Assembly (NCBI GenBank): GCA_963995505.1
Contig: OZ023198.1
Span: forward strand, 11,213,141 to 11,277,140
DNA length: 64,000 nt
From: Hypericum androsaemum
Taxonomy: Eukaryota; Streptophyta; Magnoliopsida; Malpighiales; Hypericaceae
Reading direction: 5' to 3'
In this document: positions 1 to 13,874 of the stretch, piece after piece
Layout: the number at the start of each line of letters is the position of its first letter
How positions within the stretch are numbered: the stretch's first letter is position 1
Notes under the pieces: generated by a model
Databases searched by the model: none
Told to the model about the DNA's origin: nothing
The model's input: only the letters and a program-made list of their open reading frames with translations
Program-made: the position numbers and the translations under genes

Positions 1-263
1 GTCCCATATCCAGTGAAAAAATGAATGAGCTTACTTATTTAGCAAGTGTTGTATAAAAAAAATAGTGTTTAAGGAGAAGATAATATTTATAATGTTAATC
101 TAGATGAATCTAAATAAAGTCTAGTAGGTAGGATTTCATGCATCGGTTTATAGGTAGACTTTGGACATGAGTCTGTATATTGACTTTGATCAAAATTCAA
201 ACCCTAACTTTAAATATTGGCATATATCCATACCCTTACTACAGAATAATCAGTTAGAGGTAC

Positions 264-2393
<2,130 letters not shown>

Positions 2394-2440
2394 TCTACGT
2401 CGGGAAAGAGTGGATGCTGAGAGGAGGGAGGGGAAACGAG

Positions 2441-2449
2441 AATATATAG
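2441..2449 (-). promoter_or_regulatory. TATA box of CKX-A
   Basis: The minus strand reads CTATATATT about 50 bp upstream of the CKX-A ATG. The same box is kept at the same distance in copies B and C, which fits a short 5' UTR. Positional inference only. Confidence 0.5.
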
Positions 2450-2689
2450 GCCGGAAATCCGTTATACTGAGTAATTTAGATTTGAGCATATACTCAAGTT
2501 ACAAAATCGAATTTGAGCGAGTATGAATTTTAATGATAGAAAAATCAACTTGCGTTTCCACCCGTTATGTTGATCAATTGCCGGCTATGGGAATTCCGCG
2601 AGTAAGAGAATATTCATTCATAGGATGTCATTGAATTTATTAGAGAATCTTGAGATGCCGTATTAGATGATACACAACAGTTTTCGGTA

Positions 2690-2850
2690 TATCTGTGTTT
2701 TGCATTCACGATCAAAAAAACACAAGGACAAATAATTGAAAACTCCGTATTTATCTACCTGAGCATGTCTTCAGTCATGGGTAGTTATACATTGTTTTTT
2801 CAAGAAGTGTTTTAAGCAAGAATACTAAGGTGTTAGTCAAGATATGTGAT
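2690..2850 (+). pseudogene. PIF1-like helicase C-terminal remnant (Helitron-like), copy 1
   Basis: Translated in pieces, this reads LCFAFTIKKTQGQ followed by IYL and, after a frameshift, an LPEHVF-like and LYV-SR-like tail. It matches the conserved C-terminal block of PIF1/Helitron helicases (AMTINKSQGQT, then YLPEPVFSHGQLYVALSRG). It is degenerate, with Asn to Lys in TINK and several breaks, and no upstream helicase motifs were seen. It lies about 300 bp upstream of CKX-A and has counterparts upstream of CKX-B and CKX-C, so it duplicated with the gene. No Helitron termini were identified. Confidence 0.6.
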
Positions 2851-4426
2851 GTTGCTGATAAAGTTTGAACGTTTAAAAAAATCGTGTATAAAGAAGTTCT
2901 TAACGTTTAACTAAATATGTAAGAGGGCATTTTATTCATATACAACTTGAGAAACTTTACGTTGGTCACTCCATACCTAGTCATTTGATGACTTCGTATG
3001 TCTCCAGCAATTAACAATGGACATGCGGATTGGTGGGGCCAAATCATTAATAAAATGACTCTAATAATTAATTATCTTGGTTTACCTAATAAATAAATTT
3101 ACTATCAGAAATGGAAGTACAGTCTTGACCAAATAATAACTTTCCTCGCGTCGAGAAAGTCTATTTAACAAATAAAATCTCTAAAAGAATTGACTTTTTT
3201 ACAATTTTTTTTAAGAACAAACTTTTTTTACAAGTTGATGACTTGTCAACTTGCTTATAAGAACTGGATAAGAATTGAATTTTCTTATACATAATTTATT
3301 CTGTATTAGAATCGTGAACCAAATCATCGTGACCCCATAAATCCACAAAATTTCTTTATAATTTTGGACTAGAAAGTTAATTTGCTTATAATCTTTTGAT
3401 AGATATTGTGTACCAATTAAGTTATTATTATTTGGTTCAAGATTCAAATTTTTTTTATTACAAAATTTCTTTGTTAGCCAAGTCATAATTATTGTAAGAT
3501 TTTATTTCATAATTAGTCATTGGAGTCATTTGATTAATGATTTGGTCCCATCAATTCATATGTCTCTTATAGATTGGTAGAGATATACAAAGTCATCACA
3601 TGACTTGGTATGGAAAGATAAATATAAAATTTCTCTATATAGCTTTGCGAGTTTTTAAAGCGTACGTCTTTGCTAATTTTAATGATGGGAAAATCTACTT
3701 GCGTTTCTGGAAATTAAACTCTTTTAACGGTTGATCCGAGTGATTGATGGTCCGTAGCACGCATCGTAATGCTATTAATGAATGCGTGCATTTAGATATA
3801 CTGCAATATTAGCCTGCATGTACGTAGGAAATTTTCGGATCAAGTAGCATTCTGTCGAAGTCACTTCCGATGTTCAAGTCTACACCACAACAGTTTCCTA
3901 GTTAACTTTTTTTGAGGGAGTTGACTTTTCTCTTCTTGATTGTAACGTGTACATAATTAGTTAGTAATGCTTCATGATATATAGTTAGTTAGTTCAATTA
4001 GGCATTATATATATGTAAGTTAGTTAGTTCAATTAGGCATTATATATATGTAATATTTTTTGAATCAATTCAAGCAATTAGAAGACAATTACTCCTATTC
4101 CAATTCAATCTTCTTCACTTATAATTTTCACAGTTTCTATTCTATTCTTAAAAAAGAGAGCTTTGTATTCAAAAATTTTGGTATTCGAACACTCACTAAA
4201 TTAATTAATTTATATTTGATATATATTTATAAAGATGACTAATTCGAATTTAAATCAACTATAATCGTTAATAATGACAAAACTCTACTTAAACTAGAAA
4301 TTTTTTACGGGTTGGTCATGGCTGTCCGTGGTAAACGTCATTACTCTATTGGTGAAAACGTGTATTTAAATATACTGCAATATTAAATGTCTCTCCCAGA
4401 CATGAACCAAATTTGACCAAATCTTT
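2851..4426. other. AT-rich intergenic spacer, no gene seen
   Basis: No ORF with recognisable similarity. The stretch contains a short direct repeat around 3980-4055 (TTAGTTCAATTAGGCATT twice). Most of it is shared with 37860-39220, with small indels, and the start of the same block is present at 63547-64000, so it is part of the duplicated unit. Confidence 0.6.
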
Positions 4427-5340
4427 CCTTTTTTTTAAATGGATTTGTATATAAAAAGGGGCTTAACCCCAACCACAAGTTACAATCACCAAAGGAATAT
4501 TTTATCAAAATCTAACCAAGGGTTCAAAAATATTTTAATTACAAACAATGACTCCAAGTAAAGAAATAGATGTTGACTGCCACAGCTTTTTAGATAGTTC
4601 ACCCACGTTAACCACTCTTATCCGTGATGAAGAATCGTGTAGATCAGCTCTTCCCTATTAGCTTTTCCCCTCTCGAACACGATTTTATTTCTGTAGCGCT
4701 ATATACCCCACAAAATAGCACCAAAGAGCACTCGCGAAATCTTTTTAATTGGTCCATTCCCAACGAGACCATCCCACATAGACATTGCAGACTCCATATG
4801 CAAAAAACCACACCACTTTTACCTAATTAGCTTGACGAAAAAGTTTCAGATATGTGAAGAAAATTTGCGGTGCAATAGCAAGTGATTCCCGATTTCAATT
4901 TTTCTCCAACAGAGAGGACAAATCGAATCCCAGGCCTCTAGGCTACCGAAATGGATTAGAACATCCCTTGTCAACTCTACATATGAAATCACTAAACTAA
5001 ATGAACCAGGCAAACTGAGGGCCGCTGCAAAAGAACGACATTTACTAACCAACGGAGATCCAGTAGAGGCTTTGCGTTAAATCTCCTGAGGAGGGTCACG
5101 TCCCTTGTTTCTGCCTCTACGAACTTTGCCTTGATCACGAAGAAATATTTATTTTCCACCCTTATTCCATTAATCTCGAGAATTAACGACTCTAATTCTT
5201 CTTGGAGAAAAACTCTAACGAAATCAAATTTTGAATTCTTCTTAGACCTCTTGACAACAGTAAGGCATCCACCACCAGGCAGTGTTACTTGAAGAACTCG
5301 CGAGGGGGGAGGTTATCAACAAAGACAGTTGTAAGGGACA
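4427..5340 (-). mobile_element. LINE (non-LTR retrotransposon) relic, copy 1
   Basis: On the minus strand the block ends in an A-rich tail (poly-T at 4427-4437 on the plus strand), as LINE 3' ends do. At about 4850-4950 the translation gives CPLCWRKIEIGNHLLLH, a zf-RVT zinc-binding motif (CxxC...HLLLHC) typical of plant LINE ORF2 C-termini. Farther upstream in element sense, about 5090-5260, an RRM-like segment is readable (KFDFVRVF, then INGIRVENK), as in plant LINE ORF1. No reverse transcriptase core lies between them, so the copy is internally deleted and full of breaks. The RRM assignment is weaker than the zf-RVT one. Confidence 0.6.
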
Positions 5341-5555
5341 CAATACATGAACGTTGTTATAGTTTAACTGATCACGCATTCGAGTTTGTAAATGTAATGG
5401 TGTTAAATACTTAGGAGAATTTTGTCACCTTTCAAAAATCTCATCAATCTCGAATCTAAATGTAATGAGCTTCCCCGTACCATAAAAAAAAAAGGCCAAA
5501 TTGGTCAAATGGGAGAGGGACGCTTGCTTTTGTGTGTGTGTTTGTTAATATCGTA

Positions 5556-6045
5556 ATCTGACATACCGTTTATCGTACTTGGGCATTCCATTAGTCATAA
5601 TCGGGTATGCCATTTTAACATAACCGAGTATGCCATTACTTAATTAATTATTTTATTATAATTTTTATTAAATATTAACCGGGCATGACATTTTAACATA
5701 ACCGGATATGCTATTTAATTTATCAAATAATTTAATTTATTTTAAATTTTATTAAATATTAACGGGCATGCCATTAGACATAGCCGAGCATGCCATTTTA
5801 ACATAATCCGGTATGCCATTTTTTAATAACCAGGCATGCCATTTTTTCATAGCCGGGTCTGCCATTAGGTCAGTACCAAGCATGCCATTTTAACATAATT
5901 GGGTGTGTCATTTTATTGTAATGAGACATGTTATTTTAACATAACCGGGCATGTCATTTTATCGTAACCGGACATGCCATTTAGACATAACCGAGTATGC
6001 CATTATATCGTAACTGGGCATGCCATTTTATCATAACCGGAATAG
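5556..6045. repeat. 23-bp minisatellite array, copy 1
   Basis: Degenerate tandem repeat with a period of about 22-24 bp and core CCGGGCATGCCATTTTA followed by ACATAA. The array is broken twice by AT-rich stretches (TTAATTAATTATTTTAT type). The same array with the same interruptions occurs at 27290-27775, 40315-40785 and 53018-53505, so it predates duplication of the units. Confidence 0.8.
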
Positions 6046-7010
6046 GTAGACTAAATTTTCCAATTAAGTGCTAACAAAAACATCGAATGGCATAATTAGT
6101 TGCTACAAAAAAAATTAATTACGATCAAATAATTAATTTTTTAGATAAATAGTGACACGTAATAAATTAATCAATTAACTTTACAAAAAAATCAATTACG
6201 ATTGAGACACATAATAAGGATTAATTATAATAAATTATAATTGCCATGCCAATTAGAATAGAAAACGAAGGGACAAGTAATAAATAAATAAATTAATTAA
6301 TATACATGGGTGAGAGAAGGGACATTAGTATTAAATGCATGTCAAGCGACACGGGGTTCAAGGACATGCGGTTCATGCACAAAAAATTGAAAATGTCCCT
6401 AGGGAAATGCAAAAAAGATTTTGGATCGTTGCACGCGTGCTTTCATAGTCCATCCACGGCTCAGATTAAATTTCGTATGGTGCGAGACTCGACTATTAGG
6501 TCCCGCACCTAATCCAACGCGGTTTATAGAAAGTTATGCTAAGTTCGGACCAGTTCAGTCACTCGTTTTATATTTGAGATTATCAACGGAATAAGCTGCC
6601 AATAAGATAAGTTGATTATCGCCAGTGTTCTTTGGCGCTATATTTTTTCAACTAATTTAAATCATTTTCATAATTGTGATATAAATGAACCTATTGTATA
6701 ATCATTTTCGCAATATATATAAGCCAAAATCAATGACAATAATTGCTATTATGTGGCTAACTCAATATATAGAAGTGAAGTTATACTTCCTATTATTCAT
6801 TGGACTATTTCCTAATTAAAATTTTTTAATAAGAAACAATTTATTTAAATAAATATCACAATCATATCATAATTTATTCGTGAAAACAACAACGACAATC
6901 TGGTGGGTCTATACATCTAAGTCATTTAGTTAATTAAGAATTATCAATCCACATGTTAATTGTGAATTGGTGGGTCTATACCAAATCATCACGAGACTTT
7001 GAAATCTAAA
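6046..7010. other. AT-rich spacer without recognisable gene
   Basis: Nothing coding is recognised; small ORFs here (for example 6306-6512) have no family features. Homologous spacer occurs at 27776-28815, 40786-41840 and 53506-54550. Copy 1 lacks a stretch of about 100 bp present in the other three (compare 28625-28710). Confidence 0.55.
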
Positions 7011-7780
7011 GTGTGTACGTTTGGTACCTCTTCTAGACAGGACTGAAAAAACAAAATAGAACAGTACTAGACAGAACTGTTTGTTCTAGTTGTTCTGTAC
7101 AATGTTTGATAACTTCAATATATTCAGTACAGTCCTTGTTTAGTATATGTAATAGTTTAATCTAAAATTTGGTAAAAGACAAAACTACCCTTCAAAAAAA
7201 TAATAAAGAAACTACATTATTCATATTCAAATGTTAACTATCTCAAATATTCTAACACGTATTTTTTGATATCCGTATTCTAACAAGAAACTATATGATA
7301 TCCAAAAAAATTCACAAACATATAATTCGAACTATCTAATTTATTAAAAATATATGTTATGTGCGATTTCATTCTAAATCTACTATTTTAGTATATTTAT
7401 ATCTCTTCGTACCTGAGAATATAAAACATAGAAAATCTTAATTTGTATCTGAATATTGTAAAATTGAATCCAATGAAAAACAATAGATATGATTAATGAA
7501 AATCACATATTAGATAAAATGATCACATATAATTGAGTTAAATTTGGTAAAAAAAATACAAAGAGAAAAAAAATTGAGGGTAATATGGTAAAAGAATATG
7601 ATAATTTTTTTGTCCTTGGACATAATTTTATGGCCTATAGTTAAAGATGGGACAAGAATTTGGAGGTGGACTTAGACAAACTTCCAATTTTGTCCAGGCC
7701 ATTTGTTGCACCAAACATAGGATTGGACAAAAATCTTTGTTCTGTCCTGTCCAGTCCAAACCATGAAAACAAACGCATAG
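7011..7780. mobile_element. Non-autonomous TIR element (MITE-like), copy 1
   Basis: About 770 bp that is absent from the homologous spacers at 28815 and 54550, which read straight through. The ends are inverted relatives: GTACGTTTGGTACC on the left, and the reverse complement of the right end gives ATGCGTTTGTTTTC. Subterminal GGACAGGAC/GTCCTGTCC motifs are also mirrored. The better preserved copy at 41845-42615 suggests a TTA target duplication, pointing to the PIF/Harbinger group. No transposase is present. Confidence 0.6.
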
Positions 7781-9147
7781 GATCTCCAATTTTCCTAATT
7801 TGGCCGTGTATGAGTACTTCATGAAAAAAATCAATGTTTAATGTAATAATTCAAGTTTTATTACTACTTGTCTATTATTTTTTTAAATGCACTTATTGTC
7901 TATTAATATCTATAAGCAAGCATCTTAGAATTTTTTTTTAAATATCTTATATTTATAGTTGAGTATTGTTAGGGTTCTATTCAGATGGGCGGTTCTCTCA
8001 ATAACTTTTTTTAAAAAAACTTTGTTGCAAGAGGTCGAAGACAATGAATTCGCTAAAAAAAGGAGGGAGAATTAGAAAATGTTTAAAACTCGTTTGGTAA
8101 TGTTATATAAATTCTTCTGATTTTTTTTGGAAAAAATAATTTACATAATTTTATTAGATTGAAAGTAATTAAATTAAAATTATCTTACTTATTTAAATTT
8201 TTCAGAAGTAAGATGATATTTAGATTATTTGAACTTAGTGCTATTATAATTAATAATATAAATATATATTTTAAATTACAATATGATTGATTCCTTTTGG
8301 GTTCAAACTTTACAAATGTAAAATACCAATGCGAGAGTCACTCCTAAAATAATGCTTGACTCGAATACAAGATTCAACAAAAAAAACAGAGCACGATCTC
8401 CATATTCTATGTATAGTTTAAGCTAGAACTAGCCACGGTTCGATTTGAACAGTCCAACTCGATAATTCTGATAATCGGAAAGCTAACCGTGACTACGGTT
8501 CACGGAATCGTTTCAAAGCCTTCCTAGAAGGTTTGAGTACGGTTCCGTGTTTTTGGTTTGTTTTGTTGTGATTTGGTCTTGATAGGGTTTGTTTGGGTGT
8601 GATTGGTCTTGAAATTTATCGACATTTTAAAATTGTATAAGTTTATTAAAAGAAAATTATTACTTACGAAAATTAACTACTCACTTGATAGGTATTAGAT
8701 GATGGATCAAAACAATATCTATTATACCAACAACCACTTAGATTCTCTTATTCTAGCTTAATCTTGAATTTGAGTTCCTAACAAACAATAATTTTAAATT
8801 CTTGTTGAAAAATCATTACTATATTTTAAAAAATTTATCCGAATCAAATTTGTATTAAGTTGGCCCATTAGAAAACACATACCAACAACTTTTTAAATAT
8901 GTCGCGTATTATTCTAATAAAAAACGTGAAGCCATGATCTAGTCTTATACTTAAACTTTGCATGATTTTAAATCTGTGCGGGAGACAAACAAACTAGATA
9001 AAAATTGTTACGATAAAATTGTATAACAGAACAAATCCTGTAAATCTAAAAAGATGTATCCTTATTACTATAAATTGAGACCACGTTTACCAAAAAAAAA
9101 ACATTGAAGAAAAATATGCATGGAGTTCGAGGCCAACTTGCCAAGGA
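7781..9147. other. AT-rich spacer, no gene seen
   Basis: Very AT-rich and without any recognised coding segment. Largely shared with 42620-44030, and in shorter form with 28816-29890 and 54560-55600. Part of the duplicated unit. Confidence 0.5.
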
Positions 9148-9309
9148 ATGGAAAATATGAGAAAAAGACAATGCCGTATATATCACTCGTTTATGTGCTG
9201 TTTTTTTGTCTTATTTTCCATTTCCTTCGCAAGTTCGGCACAGGCTCGTGTTAACAACACAACTTATGCAACTGCTTCTTCATCCTCCCACAACGCGAGC
9301 TCTTTTTGA
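9148..9309 (+). CDS. Small ORF with signal-peptide-like N-terminus, 53 aa, copy 1
   Basis: The ATG at 9148 opens a 53-codon frame: basic start (MENMRKRQ), a hydrophobic core (CCFFVLFSISFA), a plausible signal peptidase site after SAQA, then a short Ser/Thr/Asn-rich tail ending at TGA 9307-9309. No family is recognised. It could be the first exon or a decayed 5' end of a secreted-protein gene; the downstream sequence (about 9365-9445) resembles the gene-like exon at 13639-13852. Copies are found at 44034-44198 (longer by one codon) and, without this ATG, at 29897-30010 and 55604-55717. Whether any is expressed is unknown. Confidence 0.35.
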   Translation: MENMRKRQCRIYHSFMCCFFVLFSISFASSAQARVNNTTYATASSSSHNASSF

Positions 9310-9540
9310 TGATGATACTCGGGACGAGGTTCAATTCTTAACCTGTTCAGCCCTTGAGGACTGGCTCAAGTTCCATGGCAGGGGGGTAAGGTGATGAAGC
9401 CGAGACCTTATCTTCATCTGATGCGCCAACAAGCTTTCAGAAATATTTTGTGAAAGGTAATGTGTTGGTAAAGACTGTGTGGCTCGAAGCCTTCATTTTG
9501 ACACGAAGTGCATTTTAATGATGCTTAATGTTCGGAGTAG

Positions 9541-9700
9541 TTTTTTTTTTTTGGAATAAGAGGGGCAAAACGCCCCTATATATAATTACATCCTACTTAA
9601 TACAAGGCTCCCTCGACTTCTTATGAGGTTGCGATCGTTGGCCTCGTCAAAACTCTATTACGAGAAAACTCAGTGAAAAAAGTCCGTGATAAGGAAGTAT
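9541..9700 (-). mobile_element. Retroposed fragment with poly(A) tail
   Basis: Poly-T followed by a compact non-repetitive segment; on the minus strand this reads as a 3' end finishing in poly(A). It interrupts a block whose uninterrupted versions are seen at about 14430-14470 and 46045-46085, so it is an insertion. The type of retroelement is uncertain and no coding domain remains. Confidence 0.45.
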
Positions 9701-9829
9701 TTTTATGTAATAACTTTTCCCTTGGCTCTTTGGGAACATAGAGAAGTTGTATTTGCACATATTTCATGGAAATGTAGAACTCTTACAGGAATATGATCGT
9801 GCAACTTTTTGTATGACTTATGTAAAATT

Positions 9830-10190
9830 GCAAATCACTTCAATCTTCTTCTTTATTAAGATGGTTCATATGTAAAGTCACTTTGGTGTTCTCTTTCAGC
9901 CTTTTCTTCTTGTCTCTGTATCGACGTTTGTGAATCAATATACTACATTTACGTCCTTCGAGTTTATGCTTTTAGACTCTTGTTTTTCGGTTCTATGCGC
10001 ATGCTACATTGTGTACCATGTTATTCGGGGCTTACCCTGTCGACGAGCACGATTTTGGCTTCGGATTCGAGAGCTGCATGTTTAAACCTTACATTTGCGC
10101 CATTCTCGTTCGCAACAGCTCATCGCGGAGCTGAGTCTCTGCTGCTTTTATAGTTCAGGAAGTTATACTATGATCCTGCTGGCTTGAAAA
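9830..10190. repeat. Dispersed cluster module (about 350 bp), first copy
   Basis: Carries the recurrent segment with GAGCACGATTTTGGCTTCGG and flanks. Related copies lie near 14580-14753 plus 16618-16735 (split by an insertion), 30150-30445, 32870-33020, 44360-44710, 55850-56155 and 58555-58700. Function unknown; it may be a fragment of an old gene or transposon. Confidence 0.5.
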
Positions 10191-11021
10191 TCTACTCTTT
10201 TTATCATATTTAGTTGACATTTCTAAGTTCTATCGTGCTTGTCAATTTCTCTCCATTGATTACTGTTAGGAATTCAACAATTAGAGAACAAAACGCGCAA
10301 AGAATATGGACACAAGAGATAACGTGGTTCGGCCTAATGCCTACATCCACGGGGAGAAAGGAAAACTTTTATTGATGAGTTTCCGAGCCACAAAGCTATA
10401 CAAAACCCTTGGGTAACATGCCTTTATATAGAGGCAAACCCTTGTACATCAAGTAATCTATTTAGGTCGAATTAAGAGTCCAAAACAAAAGTCCGAACTA
10501 AACTGGAAACAAGTCCACAAATCTTTCCTGTTCAATTTCTCGACATCTCTAAATATCTCCACCTTGGCGAGAAATCATCCCATGGACGAACCATGAAGCT
10601 CTATCCGAACTTCAACAAACTCCACCTTGATGAAAGACCTCCCCATGAAGAACCATGAGAACTTGAGAAACCAGACCGACTCTACCAGCTCCACCTTGAC
10701 CATAGATACACCTACCATCAATAAGACCATCTCAACTTTCTCTCTTCCTTTTTAGTTCAATCACTTGGAGCCAGCCCCCAAGCTCGAGCTTCCGAGCCTG
10801 CTTGGCCTATTCCCTCCAATCTGTATCGAATTCCAACTAGCAAGTCCACCTGCTGAAGTAACTTTGCGACCAATAGACGCGTCCTCTATTTTTCGGTCAA
10901 CCCCATGCTCCACAACCTCGAACTACTTCTCCGCTGGACTTTCTTGCCTCATACCAATGCTATGTGCCATAGCATACAAAAGGCAACCTTTTGTTCCACC
11001 AAGTAGAACCCTCGACATGCC

Positions 11022-11504
11022 TCAAACTTCACCGTTCGGCCTTGAGTGAGATACCCGATTCGCCCGTGGTGTCACCAATGGCTTCGCATGCCCAATGCCA
11101 AACCTATCCAACACCTTTGACGTCGACGTTCCTTTAGACAACCATAGCGGGGCCCAGCTAACAAAGCTTCTCTGAGACAACCATGGCTCCTTGCCAACCA
11201 TGCCTCCACGAAACAACCTTAGCTTGCTATCCATGTCTCTGCGAATCCCAACTACACTCAAACCATCCATGTCAAGCCTTTGCTCCCTCATACGAACCAA
11301 CCTCATATGACCTGAGCTTTTTCCCACTTCATCAGACCCATTGATGTGACTCCACCTACAATAATTTTCCTCACTAACCTGTAGGTATTTTCTTTCACCC
11401 TTCATCCCTACCATCACATCCTTCTCCACCTTCATTAGCATACCTTTATAACTATCACTATTATAATCCAAGGTCCCTAATGAAAAGAGATTACCAGGAT
11501 GCAT
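11022..11504 (-). pseudogene. copia-2 pol scraps (gag-pre-integrase and RT tail)
   Basis: The first part reads NLFSLGTLDYNSDSYKG followed by an HMRLVRMREQ segment, a degenerate gag-pre-integrase (LGTLD...HMRLGHMSEQG). The last part has VLDRFGIGHAKPLVTP, matching the RT C-terminal VLxRFGMxDAKPVxTP. Protease, integrase core and RT catalytic region are missing, so the element could only move in trans. Confidence 0.55.
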
Positions 11505-11525
11505 TGGACTTAATAAGACAGAAAG

Positions 11526-11921
11526 TCAGTCACCATCCGACCCGTCTGAATATGTGGCCATGGTTGTGGATGCCGATCCCTCCTCGTTATCTTCATCCCT
11601 AGTTCGTCCTGGATAGTCCCCTTCATGTGCCCTTCTCCGCACTTGAAACCACTTCCATTGAACTTTTTTGACTCCGACCTGGATCCTCTTCCACAACCCA
11701 GCTGGTGGCTCCTCATCATCCGCCAAGCACAAGCGAATCTTCGCTACCGCCTTGGCCTCCAACTCTTCCCACTCTTGCTCCTCCATCTTCTCGGACTTCT
11801 TCTCCGAGAGCGCGATAACCATCCCTTGTTGCACGTGGAGATCCTTGACACGCCTTTGCCATAACCCAAAATTCGAAGAATCATCGAACTTTACAAGAGC
11901 AAACTTTGCGCCATCTGTCAT
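11526..11921 (-). pseudogene. copia-2 Gag N-terminal remnant
   Basis: The ATG at 11919-11921 lies just inside the primer site. The frame contains FDDSSNFGLWQRRVKDLHVQQG and then WEELEAKAVAKIRLCLADDE, the characteristic start of plant copia Gag (GSNFxLWQxRVKDLLxQQG...ATIxLCLAD). After LCLADDE the sequence departs from the family and runs out. Truncated and non-functional as a capsid protein. Confidence 0.7.
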
Positions 11922-12244
11922 CCTCCAACCCAAGCTCTTGATACCAATTGTTAGGAATTCAGCAATTAGAGAACAAAACGCGCAAAGAACATGGACACAA
12001 GAGATAACGTGGTTCGGCCTAATGCCTACATCCACGGGGAGAAAGGAAAACTTTTATTGATGAGTTTCCGAGCCACAAAGCTATACAAAACCCTTGGGTA
12101 ACATGACTTTATATAGAGGCAAACCCTTGTACATCAAGTAATCTATTTAGGTCGAATTAAGAGTCCAAAACAAAAGTCCAAACTAAACTGGAAACAAGTT
12201 CACAAATCTTTCCTGTTCAATTTCTCGACATCTCTAACAATTAC

Positions 12245-13638
12245 ATTTACATAATCTTGTTTGGATAGGAAAAAGGTCATTTCATTCAGTTTATGCAATA
12301 TTGTTCGGTTACAATAGTGTAATGAAGAACATAGTCCGAGTTATCGATGAAATCGAAAATTCAAGTATTTTAGACGAAGAAGGAGGGCATTTATAAGATT
12401 AATTGTGTTCGTGCGAAAAGCTATTACGAGGCTAACTATGCACTTGAAATCTACCGCTTTTTATTTATTTAAGAATTTGGCTTTAAAAACCTTTTATTAA
12501 AGGATAACATAACAATACACAAGTGAAAAAACAAGGACATGAGAACATCAAAAACTAAGATGGACCTAATAAAACATAAGATAGACTGTGTAAGATCTCG
12601 TCAATATTAGTACACTATGCTGTCGTGTGGTGGAGTTGATTATTATGGACATCAGTATTAGCGACTTGGTAACAACTTTACCGGGGAGGTGAATCTAACT
12701 GAACAGCTACTAAACATCGCAATAGGAAACATTTAGATTAACTGGTAATGAAGTTGTTATAACATAATTAGATATCGAGTTCTAGTAATTGGAAACACAA
12801 CAGTGTTCTGTTGGGAGATCTTTGCCATCTTTTAAAGGTCCTACCAGACTTGAACTTAGATTAGTCAATCATTTGCCACATTTTAAAAGTCCTAGCCGAC
12901 TTGAACTTGGATTAGTTGCCCATTTGCCACCAAAGTGTCAGCTAGTAAGCATGGAAACAGTAAACATTTTGATCATCTAGTAATGAAGTTGTTCTAATTA
13001 AAATAGGGCTCGAGTTCGAGTCTGTGAGAACGCAACAATCTTCAGACCTTGGAGGCGTAAAAAATCTATTGATAAAAAAGCTTAACCAGCTCAGTAGTGA
13101 ACATGATGTGCTTGAAATTAGTATCTATTAATAAGTTTATTTCTGTTGTGCCGCAGAATTGTGGTTATATCATTAATTTTTTGCTTCTCGAAAAAGCAAG
13201 TTGTGGCTCATAAGGTTCTAGGCAAGAAACTTTCAATGGGAGCATTTTGCACCCTATAATTTCAGTGGGAAAACAATGCCCCGAGGGTCGGAGGTCTCCA
13301 CCTCCTGAGATGCATGATGTAGTACAGGAAAAATGTATTTGAGGTGAAAGCATGATGGAAAATTTATGCCTATCATTAAGATTTGCTGGAATGAAGGAAA
13401 TCGAAGGCTTGGTTTTATTTCAGTTTGCGTCAGATGGAATTATTGAACATTTTGCAGGGAGGATACATGATTAATGATCCACAATTTTTTGCTAATTTGT
13501 TATGCCTTCTCTTCGCTACTTCTGTTCTCTCTGTTCCTTGGATGCTAATCTTTGTGCTTGTTGCTCCAACTGTGCAGCTTGTCATTTATGTCTGATGCAC
13601 CTGTATTCTGATTGGTTATGTCTCCACTAATGATACAG
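12245..13638. other. Gene-poor spacer with a 52-bp tandem duplication
   Basis: No confident gene. At about 12830-12945 a unit of about 52 bp (TTTTAAA, GTCCTA, GACTTGAACTT, GATTAGT, CATTTGCCAC) occurs twice in tandem, with a relative near 16770. The stretch 12893-13638 is shared with 44713-45452. A gene-like segment at 13165-13340 gives no recognisable protein. Confidence 0.45.
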
Positions 13639-13852
13639 GTTGGATAAGAGAATGTCGGTGTTAGACTTGAGAGTGGAATGCCAGGATATGGAGAGGTTTG
13701 CTGTCATCAATCGTTTTGCTAAGTTCCATGGTAGGGGTCAAGCTGATGCGGCCGAGACCTCATCTTCATCCGATGCACCAACAAACTTTCAGAAATACTT
13801 TCCCCAGAGATATGTTACTGCTCTGCCGATGCCTAGGAATCTTCCTGACAAG
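13639..13852 (+). pseudogene. Isolated exon of an unidentified host gene
   Basis: A 214-nt open stretch bounded by a good acceptor (TGATACAG before 13639) and donor (AAG then GTACAA at 13853). It encodes LDKRMSVLDLRVECQDMERF, VINRFAKFHGRGQ, a Ser-rich linker, then QKYFPQRYVTALPMPRNLPD. Codon use and splice sites look like a genuine plant exon, but I do not recognise the family and find no convincing neighbouring exons. A truncated copy sits at 45453-45583, and a decayed half copy at about 9365-9445. It may have been carried here by a transposon. Confidence 0.45.
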
Positions 13853-13874
13853 GTACAATGTCTTTCACTTTGAT

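Larger units (their letters stand above)
10264..12239 (-). mobile_element. Internally deleted Ty1/copia retrotransposon (copia-2)
   Basis: The LTRs are 11949-12239 (5' LTR on the minus strand) and 10264 to about 10554 (3' LTR). The target duplication ATTAC is perfect at 10259-10263 and 12240-12244; the uninterrupted target resembles GATTACATTTACATAA at 33147. Next to the 5' LTR the minus strand reads TGGTATCAAGAGC, a tRNA-Met-type primer site, and a purine tract (CAAGGTGGAGA) precedes the 3' LTR. The internal part is only about 1.4 kb: Gag N-terminus, a decayed gag-pre-integrase stretch and a scrap of RT C-terminus. It is absent at the homologous place in the CKX-B unit (near 44710), where a larger deletion is also possible. 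Confidence 0.85.
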
